DNA of 64,000 bases, taken from NCBI GenBank assembly GCA_035650075.1, contig DASRII010000468.1, positions 6,323 to 70,322 of the forward strand, read 5' to 3'. Origin of the DNA: DASSUC01 sp035650075. GTDB taxonomy: Bacteria > Actinomycetota > Actinomycetes > Mycobacteriales > Micromonosporaceae. Both the position numbers and the translations under genes were made by a program. Shown one piece after another: positions 30,644-40,499 of this stretch. Under the pieces are notes generated by a model. That model saw nothing but the letters and a program-made list of their open reading frames with translations, searched no databases and was not told where the DNA came from. Each line of letters starts with the position of its first letter. Position 1 is the stretch's first letter.

Positions 30644-33600
30644 GTGTCGATCGACGTTCGAGTCCGGGTTCGCGGTCCGATGCGGCGGCTGGTCCATCCG
30701 GTCACCGCGGTTGTCATGGCAAGCCTGATCGTCGGAATGCCTCTGCCGGCGCTGGCCGAGCCCGTGCTGCCACCCGGGGCATCGCTGACCGCCCCGCGTC
30801 AGGCGGTGGGCAGCGCGGCCGGCCGTGCACATGAGACGTCGACGGCCGCGACGACGGCACGGTCGGCTCGGACGGGTCGTGAGCGGGCTCGCCCACCCGT
30901 GCCGGGTGCGGTAGGCCCCGAGCGCAGGTACCCCGATCCCGTGATACCGGGGTCGGGGTCGGCACCGGTTGGTGAGCAGCGGGTGACGCTGTCGGCGAAC
31001 CCGGGCCTGCCGCGTACCGTCGACGCAGGAAGTCCGATGGAGGTGGTGTCCGAGCGGACGCCACGCTCCACCGTCTTCGCCAATCCTGATGGCACGCGGA
31101 CGCTGCGCATCTACGATGGGGTCGCGTTCGTGCGTCGTCCCAACGGCGGCCTGGTGGAGCTGGACACGGCGCTGCGCCCGGGTCCCGACGGTCGGCTGGT
31201 GCCCGGTGCGGCGGCGAACGTCTCGATGGCTGCACTGTCCACGGATGCGGCGGTCGGTGGTATCGGGTTCGGTCCGGACACCTGGGTCGGGTTCGGGATC
31301 CGGGACGCGATCGGCAAGCCAGCCACCATCGACGGGGCCACGGCCACCTACGCCGGGGTGCGGCCAGGGGCCGATCTGGTGCTCACCGCGACCGACTGGG
31401 GGTTCGAGGAAGACATAATCCTGCGGTCGAAGGACGCGCCGACGTCCTGGACGTTTCCGCTGTCGTTGCGGGGGCTGACGCCGGAGTTGGACACCGGCAC
31501 GGGAACCGTCGTGTTCAAGGATGGGTCGGGCAAGGTGCGCGGGTTCATCCCGCCGGGGTTCATGGTGGACTCCAATGTGGACCCACGGCGGGGAACCGGC
31601 GAGCGGTCCAACAACGTGACCTACACGTTGCAGCAGGACCGCAACGGTTGGGCGGTGCGGGTCGACCTCGACGCGGCGTGGCTGCGCGACCCGGCGCGGG
31701 TGTTTCCGGTGACGGTGGACCCGGCGTTTCGGGATGACGCGGAGAGCGATGACACGTTCGTCTCGTCGCGGGAGATGGCCAACCGCAACAACTCCAGTGA
31801 GAGCAACCTGCCGGTCGGTACGTACAACGGCGGGGCGGAGAAGTCCGCGTCCTACGTGCACTTCGATCAGTTGAAGTCCACGCTGGCCAACCGGTACATC
31901 CTCGGCGCGTCAGCGAACTTCTGGAACTACTGGTCGTCCTCGTGCTCGGCCCGGCCGGTGACGGTGTACAAGGTGACCCAACCGTGGGTCGGTTCGACGA
32001 CCAAGACGTGGGCCGGGCCGGCATACGATGCCGCGAGTCCACTGTCGACCCGTACGTTCGCGCATGGCCACACCAACTGCCCGGGTGGTGCGTGGGAGTC
32101 GTTCGCCTTGCCGGCCGACCGGGTGATGGGTTGGGTGCACGGTACCGAGTCGTTCTACGGGTTGACCCTGCGGGCGTCGCTGACCGACAGCCTGGGCTGG
32201 CGGCGGTTCTCCTCGGCCAACTTCAGCGACACCCCCGCGCGTCCGTTCCTGGACGTGAACTACGCCGACCAGGGCGCCCGGTACGCCTTGCCCGTCGCTG
32301 TGTTCAGCCCACCGGTGACCGCGACCAGCGCGGGTCGCATCACCATCCGCGTAACCAACTGGGGTTCGACCACGTGGACGCCGACGAACGGGTATCGACT
32401 GACGTACAAGGTACTCAACAGTTCCGGCGGGGTCATCCAGAATGGACCGCTCATCAACCTACCCGGCAATGCCGGGCCACATCAGTCGATCGACGTCCCG
32501 GTCGACGTGGCACCCATTGGCGCGTCGGGGAACTTCACGCTTCGGGTCGACATGGTCAACCCGTCGGGCGCCTCGTTCAATACGACATATGGTGTTCCGT
32601 TCGGCGACGTGCCGTTCACCATCGCCAACGGTCCACCGACCATCCTGGGAAACAACCCGCCGAACAACGCGGTGGTCGACACCCTTCGACCCACGCTGTG
32701 GGCCGACTACTACGACCCGGACAACACGCCGGCTGGCGTGCGCCGGTTCACGTACCGGATCTGCAACGGCACGCCACAGGTGCCCGTAGGCTGCCAGACG
32801 TCCGGTCAGATCTCATCCGCGACCTGGATGGTCCCGGCCGGGACGCTGGCTTGGGGAAAGACATCGTTCTGGTACGTCACCGTCTCCGACACGATTGGGT
32901 CCAGCCCGGAGATCGGGCCGCTCTACTTCACGCCATTCGTCGCGCAGCCCACCTTGACGAGCCATCTGGCCAGTGCCGGCGAGGAGAGTGAGGTACCGGG
33001 CCTGAACCCGTTGGCGGGCAACTACGCCAGTACGGTGACCGATGCGTCGGTGGCCGTGGCAGGTCCGGCCCTGGCGATCACCCGTACCTACAACTCGCAG
33101 GATCCTCGCATATCCGGGGCATTCGGCGTCGGGTGGGGGAGTCCGCTCGACCAGAAGTTGCAGGAGGAGGCGCCGGACGGCAACGTGGTGATCACGACGG
33201 AGTCGGGTCGCCGGATGCGCTTCGGTCGGAGCTCGGACGGCACCTTTGTGCCACCGGCGGGTGCAAACCTGACGCTGGTACGCACGACTGGTTCGTGGAC
33301 GCTGCGCGACCCCCGTGGTTTCAAGCGAGTCTTCGACGACGTCGGGCGCCTGACGTCCGTAACGGATGGCGATGGCAGAGTCCAGTCGTTCCGGTACCAC
33401 TCATGGGGCGTCCTGGATCGGATCGTGGACGAGACCAGTGGCCGTTCGCTGCGGATCACATGGTCGTCGGGCCGCGTGTCGGCGGTGTCGACCGATCCGC
33501 CGGCGGTCGGGGCGCCCGAACCGACGTGGACCTACACGTACACCGGCAACCTGTTGACGTCAGCGTGCACACCGTTGTCGGTACAGTCCTGTACGACCTA

Positions 33601-36600
33601 CGAGTACAGCACATCCTCGCAGTACCGCTCGGTGGTGATGGACGACGACCCGGTTGCGTACTGGCCGTTCGGCGAGACGACTGGGAGCGTGGCTGAGAAC
33701 GTCGTCGCCCGTACCGCGGGCAAATACGACGGGACCTACAGCAACGTCACGTTCGGGACCCAAGGCGCTCTAGGGGGCTCGACGGATCCAGCCGCCAGCT
33801 TCACGGCAAGCTCGGGCAGTTCGGTGGCGCTGCCGACCAACCTGTTCAACTCGTCCCTCGGGTACACGGTCGAGTTCTGGTACAAGGCCGATCCGGGCGC
33901 GAGCGGCGTCCTGCTCGGCCAGCAGAATACGCCATTGTCCGGCTCCCCGACGAACTCCCTGCCGCTGGTCTATGTCGGCACCAACGGCTGGCTCTGCGAC
34001 GCCAACCCCGTGTCGCCCACGACGACGGTATGCGGCAACGGCACCGTCGCCGACGGGCAGTGGCACCAAATCGTCCTCACTCTCTTCAACAGCCTGGCCG
34101 AGATGTACATCGACGGTGCGTGGGACGGCAGCAGCGGCACCACCAACGGGACTCCGGCCGACCACCGGGACATGTCCTATACGTTCGTCGGTAACGGCCG
34201 AGCCACCGGCCCGACCCGGATGTACGCGCCCACCGGCCCCGTGAACTTCCCGTTCACCGGTCTGATCGACGACGTGGCCTTCTACCGCCACCCGCTCACC
34301 GCGGCTCAGGTGGCTGCGCACTACGCGGCCGGTACCGCGGCGGGCCGGCTTGTCAAGGTGACCGAACCAGGCGGCTTTGTCGCGACCCAGCTCAGCCACG
34401 ACCCGATGACCGGTAGGATCACCACACTGACCGACCGGCACGGTACCGTGTGGAACCTCAGCGATCCGGTTCCGGATGACGGCGACCAGGTCGTCACGCT
34501 GTCGCCGAACACCGGCGAGTCAATCACCTACCGGTACGACGCGGAGCGGAACGGGCGCCTCATCTCGAGAACCGACACGTTCGGTCAGACGACGCGGGAG
34601 TACAACGCGGCCGGGTTCCTATCGAAAGTGACTGATCCGAACGGAAACGCAACCGTCTTCGATACCGATGCCCGGGGCAATGTGCTGGGGCGGACGACGT
34701 GTCGAGCCGTGGGCAACTGCGCGACGGAATACGCCGGCTACTTCCTCAATGCCTCCGACCCGTTGGATCCGCGTAACGACGTCCGGGTCTGGCAAGCCGA
34801 CGGCCGATCGGCCTCGGCTTCGGACACGACCTTCCGAACGACGTACGACATAGACGCGGCGGGCAGAGTCACCAAGGCCACCTTGCCGAAACCAGCGGGC
34901 CAGAGCAGCGCGCCGACCGAACTGTTCAACTACACCAACGGTACCGAACCAGCCGACGGCAACACGGTTGTCTACACCAAAGCCACCCAGTCCCGTACGT
35001 TCCAGCGGGCAGACCAGACGGTGCTGTCGCTGTCTGGGGACGACAATTACCAGCAGATCACCCTGCCGTTCCCGGTGACCTTCTACGGCGCGACGTACAG
35101 CAACGCATGGGTGTCCACGAACGGCAACGTCAGCTTCGAGAACCCCGGCGAAAGCAGCTACTTCAACGTGGCCTTGCCAACGTCGTCGAAGCCCAACCTG
35201 GCCGCCTACCCGTTCTGGGACGACCTGGTCGTCGACGCCTCGGCCAGTGTCCGGACGGCGGTGACTGGTACTGCGCCGAACCGTACGTTCATCGTCGAGT
35301 GGCGCAATGTCTGTCCGTACGGCGACACGGCGAAGCGGCTCGATTTCCAGGTGGCGCTGGCGGAGTCTGGTGAGATCAGCTTCAACTACGCGGGCATCGA
35401 TGCGGTGCCGTGGGAGCAGGGTGAATCCGCGACAACCGGAGTCGAGTCTGCCGACGGTCAACGGGCTACTCAGCACTCGAACCTTCAGCCCGTACTGGCT
35501 TCCGGCACCGCCGTGGTGTTCACTCCGGGCCAGGCCAGGATGCCGGCGGGTCTACTGCTGTCGTCCACCGCCACCAACGGCGGCATCGAGCGCCATTTCT
35601 ACAGCGGGTCCGGCGACCGGATCCGTACCGTCGACCAGGCCGGGTTGACCACGGTGAGGACGTACGACCGGCTCGGGCGCGTCACCGCCACCACAACGTC
35701 GACGGCGACGGAGAACTTCGGTACGACGTCGTTCACGTACAACGCCGCGTCGTTGCCGGCCACGCGCACCGGGCCGGGGGTGTTGAACTCGGTGATGGGG
35801 GTGACGCATACGGCGGTGACGACATACGGCTACGACGCGATGGGCCGGATGACCACCCAGACCGTCTCGGACAGCACGGGTGGGGATGCGGCGCGCACGT
35901 GGACCTACGGCTACGATCCGGCCGGGCGGTTGATCTCGTCGAGGACTCCGGACGGTGCCACGACCACTCAGGAGTGGAACAACCGGGGTGAGACGGTGAA
36001 GGTCACCCGGCCCGGTGGCCTGGTGTCGGAGTATGTCTACGACGAGGCGCATCGGATGATCGAGACGGCCGCGACCGGTCCCGGGGTCGACCCGATGACA
36101 CCGGGCGCTACGCGGCTGGTGTTGGAGTCGCGCGCCTACGATCCGGCCGGTCGGTTGGCGTCGGCTGTGGACGCCATGGGTCGGGAGACGGGTTACACGT
36201 ATTACAGCGACAACCGGCTGGCCACGACGAGCCGGGTTCGCCGTGACGCCCTCGGCAATGTGACCTCCACCACCGTACTGTCCGATGTGGACTATGACCG
36301 GGCGGGTAACGTCATCCGGTCGACGGGTTTGGGTGGGGTGTCGACGACGTACACGTACGACGCCGCGGGATACCTGGCCACGTCGGTACTCGACCCCGGT
36401 GGACTGGCTCGCACGACCAGCTACACGCGCAACAAGGATGGCACGGTGTCACGCCAGACCCGGACCGGGGCGGCGTCACCGGGTCGGACCGAGAAGACCG
36501 ACTACGCCTACGACACCGTTGGCCGGCTGACAACATCCACTGTGGACAATACCGGCGGCAGCCCGGCGAGTCTGGTCACCAGGTACGAGTGGAACGAACG

Positions 36601-39600
36601 GGGACTGCTGACCAAGCAGACCGATCCCACGGGTGTGGCCACGTCAATGGGCTACGACAAGCTCGGCAATGTCACGACGCAGACCGGGGCGCCGCGTACG
36701 ACCTGGGTCAACGGCGTGCGTACCGACAATGTCGTACCGGTCTCGACGTTGGGACGCAACACGTTCGGCGAGGTGACCGACGCGCGGAACCCGGCCGGGG
36801 TCGTGAGCAGCATGGTGCTGGACGCGATGGGCCGACCGACGCAGGTGCGGCTGCCGGCATACACCCCACCGGGTGGGTCGGCGGTCAACCCGACGATCTC
36901 GACGCAGTACGACGGGCGGGGACTACCGACGCGGGTGACCGACGAGCTGGGCCGGGTCCGCACGTCGACGTACGACGTCTACGGGCGCGCGCTGACCGCG
37001 ACCGAGCCGGATCCGGACGGGGCGGGACCGATGGCGGCACCGGTGTGGTCGTACGGGTACGACCGGGTCGGTGAGCTGCTGGATGCGACCGATCCGGCCG
37101 GCGCGCACCGGCTGGCGACGTACGACGACCTGGGCCAGGTCCGCACGTCGACGGTCAGCGACCGCGACACCGGGTCCACTGTGTACTACACCACCACGCT
37201 GGGATACGACACGTTCGGCAACCCGGCCACGGTGCTCAACCCGTTGGGGCACACGCTGACGCTGGCGTACAACCGCGCCGGGGAACCCACCGGCGTGACG
37301 CCGCCGACCGGCCCGGATCTGCAGGTGGCCTACGATTTGGCCGGGCGCACCGTGCGGCAGACCACCGGCGGCGCGCGGGCGGCAACGACCACGTACGACC
37401 TGGCCGGCCGGCCGACCGCACAGTCGCAGCACACGGTCACCGGTAGTGTCCTGTCACCTCCGTTGGGGACGGTCACCAATGCTTACGACGGTGCGGGCCG
37501 CCTCACGAAGCTGACCACCGCCGCCGGCCGCATCACCAACTACGGCTACGACACCGCCGGGCAGCAGGTTTCGATCAGCCAGCTGGTCGATCCGCTCCAG
37601 CCGGCCACCGCGGTGACCGTCGGACTCGGATACGACGCGCTGGGCAACCAGACGCACCTGGTCGACGGGCGCGGCAACGCCACCGATACCACATACAACA
37701 CGCTGGGTCTGCCCGAGTCGGTAACCGAGCCGTCCACCCCCGCGCACACCGCGGTGGCGGACCGGACCTGGACGACGGTGTACGACGCGGCGGGACAGGC
37801 CGTGCAGGAACGGCTGCCCGGCGGGGTGGTCCGCGCCCGGACCTTCGACGGCCTGGGCCGGCTGCTCACCGAGACCGGCACCGGCGGTGGTACGACCACC
37901 GCGACCCGGCAACTGGACTACGACGCCCTCGGTCGGGTGAGCAAGGTGTCCGGCCCCGGTGGCGACACCACGTACCAGTGGAACGACCGTGGCCTGCTGT
38001 CGGCCACCAGCAGCCCGACCGGCAACGCCAGCTTCGGCTACGACGGCGCCGGACACCTGAGCACCCGTACCGACGTCGCCGGCACCGCGACGTTCACCTA
38101 CGACCCAGCGGGTCGGCCAGTGACCACAGTGGACCCGCTGACCGGACGCACCATCAGCTACAGCTACGCGGCGACCGGCGAACCCGCCGGATTCACGATG
38201 GGCACCGGCGCACCGAGCCGGACCATGAGCTACGACGACCTGGGCCGGCTGGCCACCGACACCTGGCGCAAACCGGACGGCACCGCCGAGTCGAGCACCA
38301 CCTACGGCTACGACCTCGACGGGACGCTGGCCAGCAAGACCACCACCGGTGTCGCCGGAGCCGGGTCCAACACGTATGGCTACGACGGTCTGAGTCGCCT
38401 CACGTCGTGGACCGGGCCGGACGGTCAACTGACCAGCTACGGCTACGACGGGGCGTCGAACCGCACCACCGTCACCACCGCGGCTGGCATCCGAACCACC
38501 GCCTTCGATGACCGCAACCGGCAGACATCGGCGACCGGCGCCGGCCAGGCCGACCAGAGCTGGGTGTGGACACCACGCGGCACCCTGGCCTCGACGACGA
38601 CGAACGGGCAGACCACGTCGTACACCGTCGACGCCTTCGAACGGCTCACCCGCGCCCAGGCGCCCGGGTACACAGTGGACTACACCTACGACGGCCTGGA
38701 CCGGTTGGCGCAACGCAACGGCGTCGGCTACACCTACGACGACCTGACCAACAACCCGGTCCGGTCACCCAGCTCGGCCGGGGAGGCGCTGACCTTCCGG
38801 ACGCCGGACGGGACACCGGTCTCCGGCAAGACCGGCACTGCCCCCGCCCGGAGCCTGCTGACCAACCGGCACGGCGATCTGGTCGCCGCGGCCGACCCCG
38901 GTACCGCCGCGGTGACCGCCTCGGCGAGCTACGACCCACACGGTCAGGTCACCGCGTCCAGCGGTCAACTGCCGTTGGGCTTCCAGGGCGGTTGGGTCGA
39001 TCCCGACACCGGGCAGGTCAACGCCCACGCCCGCTGGTACAGCCCCGGCACCGGCAGCTTCACCAGCCGCGACACCGCCACCCTGGCACCGGACCCGGTC
39101 GCCCGCGCCAACCGCTACCAGTACGCCAACGCCGCACCCACCGTCTACGCCGACCCGTCCGGGCACGACCCCGGCGGCCGCGACCCGTACGAGGACTGCT
39201 ACTGGGAAGACGACGAGATCTTCATCTGCCCCGACCCCGGTGGAGGAGGAGGCGGCGGCGGAGGAAGTTCCAGCCCCGTACAGACCAAACCCAAACCCAA
39301 GAACAAGTGCACGGGCTCGTGCAAGATACCGTGGCTGCACAAAATCAGCCCGCGCAAGCCACTCGGCAGCGAGCGAAGCCAGCGGCCGCAGAGCGAGGAC
39401 ATCACCGGTGGCAGGCTGATCCTCATCGAACCCGAACCCGTCGAAGCGGTCCTCACCTCCTGCGACACCACCGACTGCACACCCACCCCCATGCCGCAGC
39501 CAGCACCCGGCGGGCCGGCACCGCCACCGCCGCTCGGAAACCCCAACCCCACACCAGGCCCATCACCGGCCCCACCGCCACCAGGGACTCCGTTCCCGTT

Positions 39601-40087
39601 CGAGCTCTTCTGCCGGATACAAAGCGCCATGAACGGGCCCCTGGCCGGATGCATCTGCCTCTACGAACCCCGCGCCTGCTGGGACGCCTTCGTCGGATTC
39701 CTCAAAGCCGTCTGGGAATGGATCGTCGCCAACCTGCCCGCCCTCATCGCGCTCATCGGGATAATCCTGGCGGCAGTGCTCTGCGAATTCTTTGCCGAAA
39801 TCTGCCTGCTATTGACCGCAATAGTCTACGGAGTGGCCACCTTCGTCGGATGCCTGGCCAGCTACAACTGGCCCGCGCTAAAAGAGTGGATCCCCAAATG
39901 TTTGTTTGCCGCGTTGGTCGCCGCCGCCGGCGGCGCCCTGGCCGGCGGCAAGGTCGCCCAACAGTGGCACGAACTGTGGAAGCGAGCACGCGACTGGTGG
40001 ACCAGAGGACGCGGACCCACCATACCCGGCGGACCAGGCGGACCCGCGCCACCACTTCCGCGCGACATCCTGATGGCATTCAACTGA
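30644..40087 (+). CDS. giant secreted RHS/YD-repeat protein 1
   Basis: The GTG at 30644 follows a GAGGAG site by 7 bases and gives 3147 residues. Residues 1-38 form a Sec signal ending PALA|EP. About 365-540 is DNRLRE-like, about 546-660 a beta-sandwich resembling the NBR1-type Ig domain, and about 662-767 a fibronectin-like domain. RHS repeats start near 800 (RTYNSQDPRISGAFGVGW). They are interrupted by a LamG/concanavalin domain (about 996-1232, VAYWPFGETTGS) and by a beta-sandwich module at about 1449-1629 that recurs three times in the LamG protein downstream. YD repeats run to about 2700. The RHS-associated core ends near 2843 (ARWYSPGTGSFTSRDTAT). A variable tip of about 304 residues follows. 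The protein should form an extracellular shell that may enclose and deliver the tip. No immunity gene is evident. Confidence 0.93.
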   Translation: MSIDVRVRVRGPMRRLVHPVTAVVMASLIVGMPLPALAEPVLPPGASLTAPRQAVGSAAGRAHETSTAATTARSARTGRERARPPVPGAVGPERRYPDPVIPGSGSAPVGEQRVTLSANPGLPRTVDAGSPMEVVSERTPRSTVFANPDGTRTLRIYDGVAFVRRPNGGLVELDTALRPGPDGRLVPGAAANVSMAALSTDAAVGGIGFGPDTWVGFGIRDAIGKPATIDGATATYAGVRPGADLVLTATDWGFEEDIILRSKDAPTSWTFPLSLRGLTPELDTGTGTVVFKDGSGKVRGFIPPGFMVDSNVDPRRGTGERSNNVTYTLQQDRNGWAVRVDLDAAWLRDPARVFPVTVDPAFRDDAESDDTFVSSREMANRNNSSESNLPVGTYNGGAEKSASYVHFDQLKSTLANRYILGASANFWNYWSSSCSARPVTVYKVTQPWVGSTTKTWAGPAYDAASPLSTRTFAHGHTNCPGGAWESFALPADRVMGWVHGTESFYGLTLRASLTDSLGWRRFSSANFSDTPARPFLDVNYADQGARYALPVAVFSPPVTATSAGRITIRVTNWGSTTWTPTNGYRLTYKVLNSSGGVIQNGPLINLPGNAGPHQSIDVPVDVAPIGASGNFTLRVDMVNPSGASFNTTYGVPFGDVPFTIANGPPTILGNNPPNNAVVDTLRPTLWADYYDPDNTPAGVRRFTYRICNGTPQVPVGCQTSGQISSATWMVPAGTLAWGKTSFWYVTVSDTIGSSPEIGPLYFTPFVAQPTLTSHLASAGEESEVPGLNPLAGNYASTVTDASVAVAGPALAITRTYNSQDPRISGAFGVGWGSPLDQKLQEEAPDGNVVITTESGRRMRFGRSSDGTFVPPAGANLTLVRTTGSWTLRDPRGFKRVFDDVGRLTSVTDGDGRVQSFRYHSWGVLDRIVDETSGRSLRITWSSGRVSAVSTDPPAVGAPEPTWTYTYTGNLLTSACTPLSVQSCTTYEYSTSSQYRSVVMDDDPVAYWPFGETTGSVAENVVARTAGKYDGTYSNVTFGTQGALGGSTDPAASFTASSGSSVALPTNLFNSSLGYTVEFWYKADPGASGVLLGQQNTPLSGSPTNSLPLVYVGTNGWLCDANPVSPTTTVCGNGTVADGQWHQIVLTLFNSLAEMYIDGAWDGSSGTTNGTPADHRDMSYTFVGNGRATGPTRMYAPTGPVNFPFTGLIDDVAFYRHPLTAAQVAAHYAAGTAAGRLVKVTEPGGFVATQLSHDPMTGRITTLTDRHGTVWNLSDPVPDDGDQVVTLSPNTGESITYRYDAERNGRLISRTDTFGQTTREYNAAGFLSKVTDPNGNATVFDTDARGNVLGRTTCRAVGNCATEYAGYFLNASDPLDPRNDVRVWQADGRSASASDTTFRTTYDIDAAGRVTKATLPKPAGQSSAPTELFNYTNGTEPADGNTVVYTKATQSRTFQRADQTVLSLSGDDNYQQITLPFPVTFYGATYSNAWVSTNGNVSFENPGESSYFNVALPTSSKPNLAAYPFWDDLVVDASASVRTAVTGTAPNRTFIVEWRNVCPYGDTAKRLDFQVALAESGEISFNYAGIDAVPWEQGESATTGVESADGQRATQHSNLQPVLASGTAVVFTPGQARMPAGLLLSSTATNGGIERHFYSGSGDRIRTVDQAGLTTVRTYDRLGRVTATTTSTATENFGTTSFTYNAASLPATRTGPGVLNSVMGVTHTAVTTYGYDAMGRMTTQTVSDSTGGDAARTWTYGYDPAGRLISSRTPDGATTTQEWNNRGETVKVTRPGGLVSEYVYDEAHRMIETAATGPGVDPMTPGATRLVLESRAYDPAGRLASAVDAMGRETGYTYYSDNRLATTSRVRRDALGNVTSTTVLSDVDYDRAGNVIRSTGLGGVSTTYTYDAAGYLATSVLDPGGLARTTSYTRNKDGTVSRQTRTGAASPGRTEKTDYAYDTVGRLTTSTVDNTGGSPASLVTRYEWNERGLLTKQTDPTGVATSMGYDKLGNVTTQTGAPRTTWVNGVRTDNVVPVSTLGRNTFGEVTDARNPAGVVSSMVLDAMGRPTQVRLPAYTPPGGSAVNPTISTQYDGRGLPTRVTDELGRVRTSTYDVYGRALTATEPDPDGAGPMAAPVWSYGYDRVGELLDATDPAGAHRLATYDDLGQVRTSTVSDRDTGSTVYYTTTLGYDTFGNPATVLNPLGHTLTLAYNRAGEPTGVTPPTGPDLQVAYDLAGRTVRQTTGGARAATTTYDLAGRPTAQSQHTVTGSVLSPPLGTVTNAYDGAGRLTKLTTAAGRITNYGYDTAGQQVSISQLVDPLQPATAVTVGLGYDALGNQTHLVDGRGNATDTTYNTLGLPESVTEPSTPAHTAVADRTWTTVYDAAGQAVQERLPGGVVRARTFDGLGRLLTETGTGGGTTTATRQLDYDALGRVSKVSGPGGDTTYQWNDRGLLSATSSPTGNASFGYDGAGHLSTRTDVAGTATFTYDPAGRPVTTVDPLTGRTISYSYAATGEPAGFTMGTGAPSRTMSYDDLGRLATDTWRKPDGTAESSTTYGYDLDGTLASKTTTGVAGAGSNTYGYDGLSRLTSWTGPDGQLTSYGYDGASNRTTVTTAAGIRTTAFDDRNRQTSATGAGQADQSWVWTPRGTLASTTTNGQTTSYTVDAFERLTRAQAPGYTVDYTYDGLDRLAQRNGVGYTYDDLTNNPVRSPSSAGEALTFRTPDGTPVSGKTGTAPARSLLTNRHGDLVAAADPGTAAVTASASYDPHGQVTASSGQLPLGFQGGWVDPDTGQVNAHARWYSPGTGSFTSRDTATLAPDPVARANRYQYANAAPTVYADPSGHDPGGRDPYEDCYWEDDEIFICPDPGGGGGGGGGSSSPVQTKPKPKNKCTGSCKIPWLHKISPRKPLGSERSQRPQSEDITGGRLILIEPEPVEAVLTSCDTTDCTPTPMPQPAPGGPAPPPPLGNPNPTPGPSPAPPPPGTPFPFELFCRIQSAMNGPLAGCICLYEPRACWDAFVGFLKAVWEWIVANLPALIALIGIILAAVLCEFFAEICLLLTAIVYGVATFVGCLASYNWPALKEWIPKCLFAALVAAAGGALAGGKVAQQWHELWKRARDWWTRGRGPTIPGGPGGPAPPLPRDILMAFN
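34990..35530 (+). repeat. beta-sandwich module copy inside RHS1
   Basis: This stretch encodes SLSGDDNYQQITLPFPVTFY, WVSTNGNVSF, AYPFWDDLVVDAS, GTAPNRTFIVEWRN, LDFQVALAESGEISFNYAG and ATTGVES. The same ordered motifs occur three times at 47090-49305 in the next secreted protein. The insertion sits between two runs of YD repeats, as if dropped into a loop of the RHS shell. I judge it to be an adhesion or carbohydrate-binding-like domain (nidogen-like pattern). Binding target unknown. Confidence 0.6.
39171..40087 (+). other. variable C-terminal tip of RHS1
   Basis: After the conserved ADPSGHD end of the RHS core come an acidic Cys-containing segment (DCYWEDDEIFICPDP), a nine-glycine run and a lysine/proline linker. 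Then follow a Pro-rich spacer and about 160 residues with three hydrophobic segments (IVANLPALIALIGIILAAVL; LLLTAIVYGVATFVGCLA; LFAALVAAAGGALAGGK), at least seven cysteines and a basic end (RARDWWTRGRG). A hand count of 39781-39900 gives about 55% G+C against about 72% in the core (37201-37320). This looks like an exchangeable, membrane-active tip rather than a nuclease. No catalytic motif is visible. Confidence 0.55.
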
Positions 40088-40109
40088 CCGTCCACTGAGG
40101 AGACACGAC

Positions 40110-40499
40110 ATGGATACCAACTTCGCCGCGATCAATATCGTGGCGTCGGATCTGGCGAGATCCATCGCGTTCTACAGACTCCTCGGCCTCGACTTCGTCA
40201 TCGATGCCGACCACCCCACGCACGCCTCCGCCGAGCTTCCCAACGGCGTACACGTCATGCTCGACGCGCAGGAGGCCGTCATGCAATTCGCTCCGACATG
40301 GAGTCCACCGACCGGCAGCTCCCGCGTCGCGTTCGCCTTCGACGCACCGTCGGCCGAAGCGGTGGACGCCCTACACGCGGCGCTGGTGAACGCCGGATAC
40401 GAGAGCATGCGCAAGCCGTGGAGCGCCGAATGGGGTATCCGGTATGCCACCATCCTCGACCCAGACGGTGTCCCGGCCGACATCCAGGCCTCACTCTAG
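40110..40499 (+). CDS. VOC-family (glyoxalase/bleomycin-resistance fold) protein
   Basis: This 129-residue protein starts MDTNFAAINIVASDLARS and contains SIAFYRLLGLDFVID, HVMLDAQEAVMQF, SRVAFAFDAPSAEAVDAL and WGIRYATILDPDGVPADI. This is the paired beta-alpha-beta-beta-beta plan of the vicinal-oxygen-chelate fold. Members bind a metal and act as dioxygenases, isomerases or drug-binding proteins; the reaction is not predictable. A GAGGAGA site precedes the ATG. It begins 22 bases after RHS1 and may be cotranscribed. Its stop codon overlaps the stop of the convergent SARP2 gene (CTAG, 40496-40499). Confidence 0.85.
   Translation: MDTNFAAINIVASDLARSIAFYRLLGLDFVIDADHPTHASAELPNGVHVMLDAQEAVMQFAPTWSPPTGSSRVAFAFDAPSAEAVDALHAALVNAGYESMRKPWSAEWGIRYATILDPDGVPADIQASL

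Noticed and set aside
31942..32991. Plus-strand frame of about 350 codons inside RHS1 in another frame
   Set aside because: Arg/Gly/Pro-rich shadow; the RHS1 frame has intact domain motifs through the same stretch.
40110..40499. VOC-fold protein as the immunity protein of RHS1
   Set aside because: It keeps a normal cytosolic VOC plan with no membrane segment. The RHS1 tip looks membrane-active, and immunity to such tips is normally membrane-embedded. Position alone is not enough.
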